This document shows, in pieces, positions 56,841 through 64,000 of a DNA stretch of 64,000 nt. Position 1 is the first letter of the stretch, and each line of letters opens with the position of its first letter. The translations under genes and the position numbers were made by a program. The notes beneath the pieces are model-generated. The model did no database searches. It was not told the DNA's origin and worked only from the letters and a program-made list of their open reading frames with translations. Source of the DNA: Cephalotus follicularis (taxonomy: Eukaryota; Streptophyta; Magnoliopsida; Oxalidales; Cephalotaceae); assembly GCA_001972305.1 (NCBI GenBank), contig BDDD01001580.1, positions 89,039 through 153,038 of the forward strand, given 5' to 3'.

Positions 56841-57260
56841 AAGGTCCAGGAGGTTGTTCTCCTGGGGACACTCCGACGCTTAAGTTAGTAATTGCACAGA
56901 GAATGCTAGGTTCTTTTGAGTGCTAAAGTGGCTGACCTATGTAATGTCATTGCTTTTAGTATTTATAGACCTTGAATGTAACTATTGAGCGTGGAAATCA
57001 GAGTTAACAGTTGCCCCTAAGGAAAATGCCCGAGGAGCCAGGGCATTTCCCCTGATCTCTGCCGGATTTGGTGGTCTTTCTTTGTAGGATGTGGTATGTT
57101 GGCATGTACGCTTCTCTGGTCGTGGGCTGGCAGCGCCTGAGGATCATGGCACATTAATGCCCTTCAAACTGTAACGCCTGGCCACGTGCCCAGTCCAGGA
57201 GAAGGCATCTGTCATCTTCTCCTGAGGGCACGTGGCACTATGCTTTAAATAGAAAATTCC
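56841..57260 (-). promoter_or_regulatory. Upstream region of the Tat-like gag with TATA box
   Basis: On the minus strand CTATAAATACT stands at about 56964-56974, some 130-250 bp before the gag frame. Further upstream are two CACGTG boxes within a long inverted repeat (57181-57236). It may be the U3 of a truncated LTR. No PBS was seen. Confidence 0.5.
57181..57236. repeat. Long hairpin with G-box arms
   Basis: GCCACGTGCCC + CAGGAGAAG pairs with CTTCTCCTG + GGGCACGTGGC, a 20-bp stem with one small bulge and an ~11-nt loop. CACGTG lies in both arms. Confidence 0.93.
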
Positions 57261-57281
57261 GCACATCATCCACATATCTGT

Positions 57282-57395
57282 GTTAACTCATTTTCTCCAC
57301 ATAATTACAAACCCCTTTCTCTTTCTATATATATATAATTTTTTTTCTTTCTTAACTCATTTTCTCCACATAATTACAGACCCCTTCCTCTTTCG
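57282..57395. repeat. Direct duplication, 70-bp step
   Basis: TTAACTCATTTTCTCCACAT and the following ~25 bp occur at 57282 and 57352. Confidence 0.9.
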
Positions 57396-57399
57396 CTTT

Positions 57400-58870
57400 C
57401 TCTAGATTTTTCTTCTGCCCATAAATTTTCTCTCCATCCTTCCTCTCTCTCATATTGTTTTCTTCTCTTTTATGCTTTATTGTCGCACCAACCATCAAAT
57501 CACACTTCCAACACCACCTATGCAGTACGCACAACCCTTACACTCCAACCCATCCTACACAATCATCGCATAACTTCTTCCCCACTTTTGTAAAAATTAC
57601 GACAACAATTACTTGCATCCCCCATTGATGTCTACTTTAATTAGTCAGTAACAATTCTTTGGCCTCTAACTTTGATATATAATCATTACATAGTTTTGGT
57701 TTGATGGAATCCATTGTTTCTATTCAATTCAACAACCCGTTCATTATTAATCTCTCTCATAAAAGCTTATCTGACGATCACCCAATACCTGAGGCCAGCC
57801 TAGGAAATGTCAACTAGATTGAGCTCGTTTTTTCGATATCATCTCAAAGTGAGACTTCTAACTATTGTTGTCCTATTAGTTTTAATTGCTTTATTTTATT
57901 TTTAATAAAAACATTAAACTGTTAATATAACACTTTGGAACTTGACTTTTAACAATTTTATATTTATGCACATGTTTCAATTATTGACGAGAACTTTAGT
58001 TCGATATGATTTTAATTATGTTTTAAGAAAATTTGAGTTTTCACATCAGAATTTTAATTATGAGAAATGTTGAATATTTTTTAATGTTTTATGAATATAT
58101 GTGACATGCGGCATTGAGGGATTGTTTCAGCTTTTGGGGTCAGGCCTTTAGGGCCTCTCTACACGTATATGATTGAGATATTGCACGTGGTAAGACGGTA
58201 CCTCATTACCTATGTTTGCACGTGATACGACGGTATTACATTGCCTTTGTGATTGAACATCTCGCTCCTATGTTCAGATCACATGTATACTGATATGTTT
58301 TCATGTGAAATCTCAAGTTTATGCACGTTCAAATATGCTCCAGAAAAACTGCAGATTTCCTTTCAAGTACATTTAATTAAGTTTATTTCTTGAAAATTTC
58401 TATATTCAGCTAAGTATTTATTATTTAACAAGCTTGACATGTTTATCAAATTTATTAATATTTAAAAGATTTTACTTGTTTTAAGATTTATAACCATAAA
58501 TTCAAACGATGCACTTTTAATTATTTAGATTTTACGAGCAAACAATAGACCTATAGTAAGTTGTTTTACTCACAAGTCTTTCAGACTAGCCCCTCTTCTC
58601 CCAAAAGTTTTGCAGGTCAGTCAAGGTCAGACCACGAGGGTATGCCTACCAGAGTTTCAACACTTGCATTTCATCCACAACATTATCATGTGCATCATAT
58701 CATCGCCATCAACTTTTACTTTTTGTTTATATATTTTTGGTTATGTACATTTATTTAAATTATGAACCTGAAGGCCTGGTACCTAATTTTGTTTTTATGT
58801 CTTGAACTGAGGTTGTAGCGGAGTGTTCATGAATTTTGAATGTTTTAAATTTATACCTCAAGTGCACGGT
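57400..58870. mobile_element. LTR-like AT-rich DNA, unassigned
   Basis: There is no coding region. A 35-bp step duplication of GCACGTG-TA-GACGGTA lies at 58183 and 58218. The region 58060-58620 has the look of a chromovirus LTR, but I see no terminal TG...CA pair or TSD. Confidence 0.4.
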
Positions 58871-58899
58871 TGTGTAGTAACGGGTCGTCAGCTAGGAAA

Positions 58900-59155
58900 C
58901 AAGTTAAATCAATTTTAATCTATCCAACCTAAGTGAAGTATGCAAAATTGAGGTTGATTATGAAAAACTACTCCTTAAACAAGCAAATTAAACTACTGAA
59001 TTGAAATAGAGAACAAAGGCGTCACGCTTTGTCACTCAGCGTCGACGTGAATAAACAAAAGCACATAATGCTTCGACAGAATGCGTCGACGAAAATTTAA
59101 GAAAACACTTAAAACGTCAACGCTTACAAGGTAGGCATCGACAAATTTGTCAATC
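58900..59155 (-). repeat. GTCGAC motifs joined to an Athila reading frame
   Basis: Motif copies at about 59007, 59040, 59083, 59115 and 59140 lie within the last ~45 codons of the protease-like frame. Exact GTCGAC occurs at about 59040 and 59083. Sequence left of 59000 is non-coding. Confidence 0.8.
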
Positions 59156-59809
59156 CTATCAGGAATCGAGTGTATGACATAGACTTCATCAAAGTCAGCT
59201 TGATGCTTTCCCAAACAGAAAATGTTAAAGTCCATTGACAAATTTCCAAAACTCAACTTCATGAAACCATTTTGGCAATTTATCAAAGCATTACTCGTTT
59301 CCAAGAATGGTTTACCAAGGATAACCAGGATTTGATCGTTTATATTCGCAACAGGCTAAGTATCTAAAATGACAACGTCGACAAGAAAGAAAAACTCACT
59401 AACCTTGATCAAAACAACCTCAATTTTCCCTCTTGGTATTTTCACCGACTTATTAGCTAATTGCAAAGTCATCATGGTCGGGCGCAACTCTCATAAACCA
59501 AGTTGCTCAAAAACCTAAGAAGGCAACAAATTCACACTTGTTCCTAAATCGTGCAAAGCATGTTAAATTTTGGTATTCCCAATCACACGAGATTGTCGGG
59601 CAGTCAGGATCTTTGTACTTTGGAACCTTGGCTTGTGAAATAATCGCAGTGATATTTGCTGCCAAGAAAGCCTTTTTCAGATTCTGAAGGATCCTCTTTT
59701 TAGTGCATAAGTCTTTTAGGACTTTTGCATAAGAGGGCACTTGAGCAATAGCATCAAGCAATGGAAGGTTGATTTGGACTTGTTCAAATGTTTCTACTAT
59801 CTTTTCCAT
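59032..59809 (-). pseudogene. Athila-like protease region
   Basis: In sense the frames read FEQVQINLPLLDAIAQVPSYAK, LKDLCTKKR, CPTISC, then, shifted, LHDLGTSVNLLPS (the DLG form of the protease motif used by Athila), KSVKIPRGKIEVVLIKV, and finally ETSNALINCQNGFMKLSFGN near 59300. At least two frameshifts and stops exist. The last ~45 residues do not look like Athila and are encoded by the GTCGAC cluster. RT and integrase are absent. Confidence 0.9.
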
Positions 59810-60349
59810 TACTGGGGCTTTCTGATTCTTCTCTAATCTCTTTGTAAAAGGAATTGGTGGATCATATGAATGCTTGGGTATAGCCGCTGGTTGTTCCTTC
59901 TTCTTGTCCTATTCTTCTTTCCTAGATTCCTCGTGTGAGCTTGAATTCATTGGTTTTGCAAATGAGTCAACCAACTATTATTTTAAATTTTCTTGAGCGT
60001 AAGACTTATCCAACTGCTCGTTCACATTTTCAGTTTGATCCGTCAGTTGGTACTCATTTCCACTCCTTAGGACAAAAACTTGTTTTGATGGGCCCAAGGA
60101 GGAAGAGGAGACTTGCAGATTAGATGGGTTGGGTATGAGCGAAATGGTTCATGGCCGACCTTGGATTCGGGTTGGGCTTGGAAGGCATTTTTCCTTTCTC
60201 TCTTTCATACAGAGCAGATGCTAGTTGTGAAATTTGTTCTCCATGTTATGCTGACAAGTCATCACAGTGCTGATGAGAAGCTCCATGCTCTTTTCTAATG
60301 AGGAAATCCTAGACGTGTCTTCCCTTTGGTTCAACAATCGAAGTGATTG

Positions 60350-61464
60350 TTAATTTTGAAATTGATTTTGTGGTGGGAAGGATGGTTGGACATTATTTAA
60401 AGTCGGGGGAAACCTCTGAAAGGTCAGCTGTGGTGCAGACTGGCCAGAGAAGCACGAAGGTTGCCCCAAAAAGTTTGAAGATTGACCAAAAAAATTCAAT
60501 GTTTGACCAGAAAAATTTGATGGTCCTCTTTGGTTATGCCCTTGACTCCATGAGAAATTTGGATGGTTTCGCCAACCCGGATTACAGGTTTTACTATACG
60601 GGTTGTATTGATTCATTGTGGAAATATTCTTTGGATGATACTGATTTTCAAAGTAGTTTGGGCATTCTTCAAACACGTGACTTGGTGATTGGCACCAAGA
60701 AAACATAGGGGACACTTTGATTAATGTGATTTACTTGCGCTGAACCCCTAAATATCGACTCCAATCTCGTGAGAAGGCTATCTAACTGTGCCTCCCTAGC
60801 CACTGTCCCTTCTATAATGCACGCCTTACTTGGCATAGCTCTCTCCGAAACTTGAGTGGACTCCCACTCACTAGTTTGCTGACCCAAATCTAGAAGGAAA
60901 TTCCAAGCCTCATTTTTATCACTGTTCAAGGTGAACCCATCAGGACATATTGACTCGACCAATTTTTTGGTCTGGTAGTAAATGCCTTCATAGATGATTT
61001 GGCACAAATGCCAAGTGTTTAGACTATGATGAGGACACTCTAAGAGAAGGTCTTTGAAATGTTCCATGCATCAAGAGAATAGTTCATTGGGTCCCTGGAG
61101 AAACTTGAGAATTTCGTTCCTAACTTTATTGGTTTTGTGGAGCGGAAAGAATTTCTTGATGAACGCAACAATGAAATGGTCCCATGTAGAGATGGAATCG
61201 TTGGGGAGACTATAGATCCACTTCTTAGCTCCATATTTGAGAGAAAAGTTTATGAAGCACAATTTAATAGCATCATATGATTATTGTTGGAGTTTCATGA
61301 GGGCACACACCTCATCGAACTCGCGAAAGAAGAGATATGCATCCTCATTGGGTAATCGGTGAAAGTACAGGACCATGCTAATAAATTGGGATTTTAGCTC
61401 AAAAATGTTCCCTTAAGGGGCCGGCAACAGGATACAAGATGGTTGAGATGTCCTCACAGGATTT
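60350..61464 (-). pseudogene. Athila-like Gag
   Basis: The sense frames give IYSLPNDSISTWDHFIVAFIKKFFP (61071-61262), then FKDLLLECPHHSLNTWHLCQIIYEG and EAWNFLLDL (60669-61067), then a Cys/His region (CQSPSHVFEECPNY) and YNPGWRNHPNFSW (60350-60715). Order and wording match Athila Gag. The upstream part up to 61464 is also gag-like but broken. It is cut at 61465 by LTR-like DNA starting TGTGACGACCC. Between 59810 and 60350 lies the decayed Gag-protease linker. Confidence 0.9.
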
Positions 61465-62602
61465 GTGACGACCCAGATCCACTTTGGTATTGGGCATTTG
61501 GTTTTGGGCCTTAGAATTTTTCTTTGGTGAAGAGTTAGGCCTTATGTGGTTTGGGCTGATTGGTTTTCTTTTCTTCTTTTGTTTTTTGCTTTGGCTGGAT
61601 GGCTTTTGGGGCTATGTGCAAATGTGGGCTGTAGGCGTGTGTAAGAGAATTCAATGCCCCATCTTGTCAAGCACATAACCATTTCACATCAAGACAGTAT
61701 AAGTAGGTGAAGGAGCCGTTGTAGCAGTTTTTATGCCAGAAGAGTGTTAGTTGAGAAAAGTGTGAGTTCTCAGTGCTTCTTATTCTTTTCTTCTAAAGTT
61801 TCCTTTGGGGAAGGCGAGTTTTGCTTTGATGATCTTGGACCTTGAGTTCTGAGCACGACTTGGTGACGGTGAGCAAGCGTGGATTCCCCTCTCATAACTT
61901 TAGTGGCATTGGTCTATGATACGCTGTAACTGTGAGTGCCCCCAGGTTCCTCTACCCGCATCTGTAGATTCCCGTTGTCAATGATGGGATGTGAGTGTGA
62001 GTGCAGCCGAGGATCTGCTCCTCTTCCCAACAGGCCTTGTAGGATGCCCTACTATGAGATTTTCGACGATGGATGGCTTGTGTGGTGATCGCCGATCTCT
62101 CAGTCAATGTTCTTATACACGATTTACCGACGGGGGTGGTGCCTGAGCGGTGATTCGCTGGCCCCTTAGTCCATGTTCGCCATCCGCTCCGTCTCTCAGG
62201 GGCTGGGTTCGACACTGATCCGTTGGCACCTCTGATGGAAGAGCAAGACATGTGGCTCTCTATACAGGTAAATGATAGGTGGTGCACTTCCTGTAAGCCT
62301 ATGATCTTCATCTGCAAGTTTTGGTGGACTGTGTGAGATTACCACCGTGAAATCCGGCCTCAATAGATGTATGGATATGGCCGAGGTGGTTTGGGTAATG
62401 TGACAGGTACCAGTGTTCCTCTGATCTACTTGATCCCTGGAGTCTAAGATCCTTTTTGTTGGGTCCGCAGGATGTTGGTTTAGATACTTTCTTTACTTTG
62501 CCTCTCTTGCTTTTTTTCTCAGTATTATTGTTTTTACATATCCCTTGCTATTTTATCCTACAAGTAGTATGTCGATTCTTGTAGAGTATCCTCGGGTGAT
62601 GA
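61465..62602 (+). mobile_element. LTR-like insertion, interrupted
   Basis: It begins TGTGACGACCCAGATCC directly after Athila gag. It has a TATA-like GTATAAGTAGG at about 61697 and a CT-rich leader. Its end is not in the window because another LTR starts at 62603. The open frames within are not genes. Confidence 0.55.
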
Positions 62603-64000
62603 TGTAACACCCCCGATGGTGGGAGCCCTTACAGGTCATAATACAAAACTGAAACATAACGGAAATCTTAAACAAAAGACTTATACGAAACGGATGTGGT
62701 GGTCTAAAAGCATATCTTATAACAAACTGATATAAAACAGAGTCTGAAAACTTTAACAAATCAAAATTAAAAACAAACCATAATCTGATATCCAAATACT
62801 GAAAACATAACCGAAACAAAACCAAAATCTGAAACTGATGAAAACTAATCTGATTCTACTAGAAAACACAAGGACCAATTCCTAGATATTCCTCTGTCAA
62901 TTGGGTAACTCTCATCACACGTTTCCCCCATGCTCCTGAAAACCTGCCGCATAGAAACAAAAATGCGGCTGAGCAAACCTCAGTACGAATAAGGAATTAA
63001 AACTGTAAACGGTAGACAGAATAATTTGAACTTTAAATTCAGTAAAGTAACATAGTAAATATTCTTGAAAAGTAAAACAGAATATTTAAAAACGAGCAGT
63101 TGTAAAATCATCATAACTTTGCGGAAACATAACATCATAATTCAAAACATTATCTGCTTTCAAAATTCCATAACAGAGAATTTCTGATATACATACATAT
63201 ATAGGTGCAAGAGGTTCGCGAGGCCCACATGCTCTGACGAAAAAGTCGTGTACGGCACTAAACAAACAATCCCAAATACTGAATTTCTGAATTTCTACAA
63301 TAACTAGAGTATACTCATACGCCTCAAAAGGATCCATATCCTACTCTCAGAATACATATTTAAAAGAGACGTCATAGACCGATCACACCGCCACAGTAGG
63401 TGTCATGTTCTCCAAGCCAAAGAACATGCCTATGATACCTCATAGGTGGGGTTTTTCTCTGTATGTTATTATGATAAAACTTTGTTTTATTCTAAAACAG
63501 TTCTAAAATGTACTTATGTAAACTGTCACCAGACATATCTGAAATTATTTAAAAAGAATCATACTTTCATATCATAAGTCAAAATCAAAATCCGATCTTA
63601 AAATCAAAATCTGATCTGTATCTGAAGTTTAACATACTTCCGAAAGTGGAAGCCACGTCTAAAACAAATAACATACTTTCGATAACAGAAAATATGCTTA
63701 TTAATAATCAATATCCGAAGTAACAATGTTGAAATCCATTTCATTAAGATTATTATCAAAATGAGAATATCCGTAACAAAATACAAGTTTTATCTCTAAA
63801 AAAACCAGGGACATAATCCGTTAAATAAAAAGTACAAAATCATCAATTATTGAAAATTCAATCGAAGGAGTACCAAAGAACGAAGAATCCGTACCTTAGC
63901 AGGTCGAAAATCGAAACAAACTAGAATACCGGACAAAAGCACCCTAGAAGTGTCCTAAACTCCACCACGAATGATATTAAGTCCTAAACATACGAATCCA
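62603..64000 (-). mobile_element. LTR of the chromovirus family, minus strand, cut by the window end
   Basis: It starts TGTAACACCCCCGATGG (reverse of the GGGGGTGTTACA end). It carries in reverse order the landmarks of 22513-30193: the GCGGCTGAGCAAACCTCAG box at ~62965, the decayed 18-bp palindrome at 63429-63446, the dyad array near 63600-63720, and the donor-like box at ~63893. The flanking 5-mer is gatga. The open frame at 63086-63337 is LTR sequence. Confidence 0.9.

Noticed and set aside
62603..64000. Minus-strand open frame at 63086-63337 as a conserved gene
   Set aside because: The same DNA in the two other family A LTRs has different stops and frames.

Overview
The window is a stretch of repeat-dense nuclear DNA from a flowering plant. 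I find no host protein gene, rRNA, tRNA or CRISPR array. Almost every interval can be assigned to LTR retrotransposons: Ty3/gypsy chromoviruses of the Tekay/Del type, Tat-like and Athila-like gypsy elements, and Ty1/copia. The species cannot be named from this sequence. All coding regions carry stops, frameshifts or deletions, so I call them pseudogenes.

Layout. Positions 1-6790 hold parts of four stacked LTRs whose left halves lie outside the window. Positions 6790-15822 are a decayed gypsy internal region and its 3' LTR, with another LTR inserted at 12812-15569. From 15823 to 52680 there is a Russian-doll nest that can be resolved with 5-bp target-site duplications (TSDs). A minus-strand gypsy LTR (16089-52680) is split by an LTR with TSD cataa (19689-52488). 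That LTR is split by another with TSD cttga (21768-51413), which is split by a complete chromovirus with TSD gtggt (22513-49736). The chromovirus is itself hit by three solo LTRs (22590-24771, 26998-29948, 30726-33496) and a full minus-strand copia element (35132-44628, TSD gattg). Positions 52681-64000 hold Tat integrase and gag remnants, a copia LTR-like piece, an Athila gag-protease remnant, LTR-like DNA, and the start of a minus-strand LTR of the same family as the large chromovirus.

The least expected signal is a short palindrome built on GTCGAC. It recurs in dense clusters in most of the LTR families here, copia and gypsy alike, and also in a copia leader and at the end of an Athila protease reading frame. 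The flanks change together so that dyad symmetry is kept (GC..GC, GAC..GTC, GCA..TGC). A second shared signal is an intron-like layout in most gypsy LTRs: a GTAGGG-like donor after a purine- or pyrimidine-rich leader, then 1-3 kb of hairpin arrays, tandem repeats and often GTCGAC clusters, then a CTAAC / pyrimidine / CAG acceptor-like box 0.3-0.8 kb before the LTR end. The motif counts and the intron idea come from reading by eye and have not been tested by computation or RNA data.
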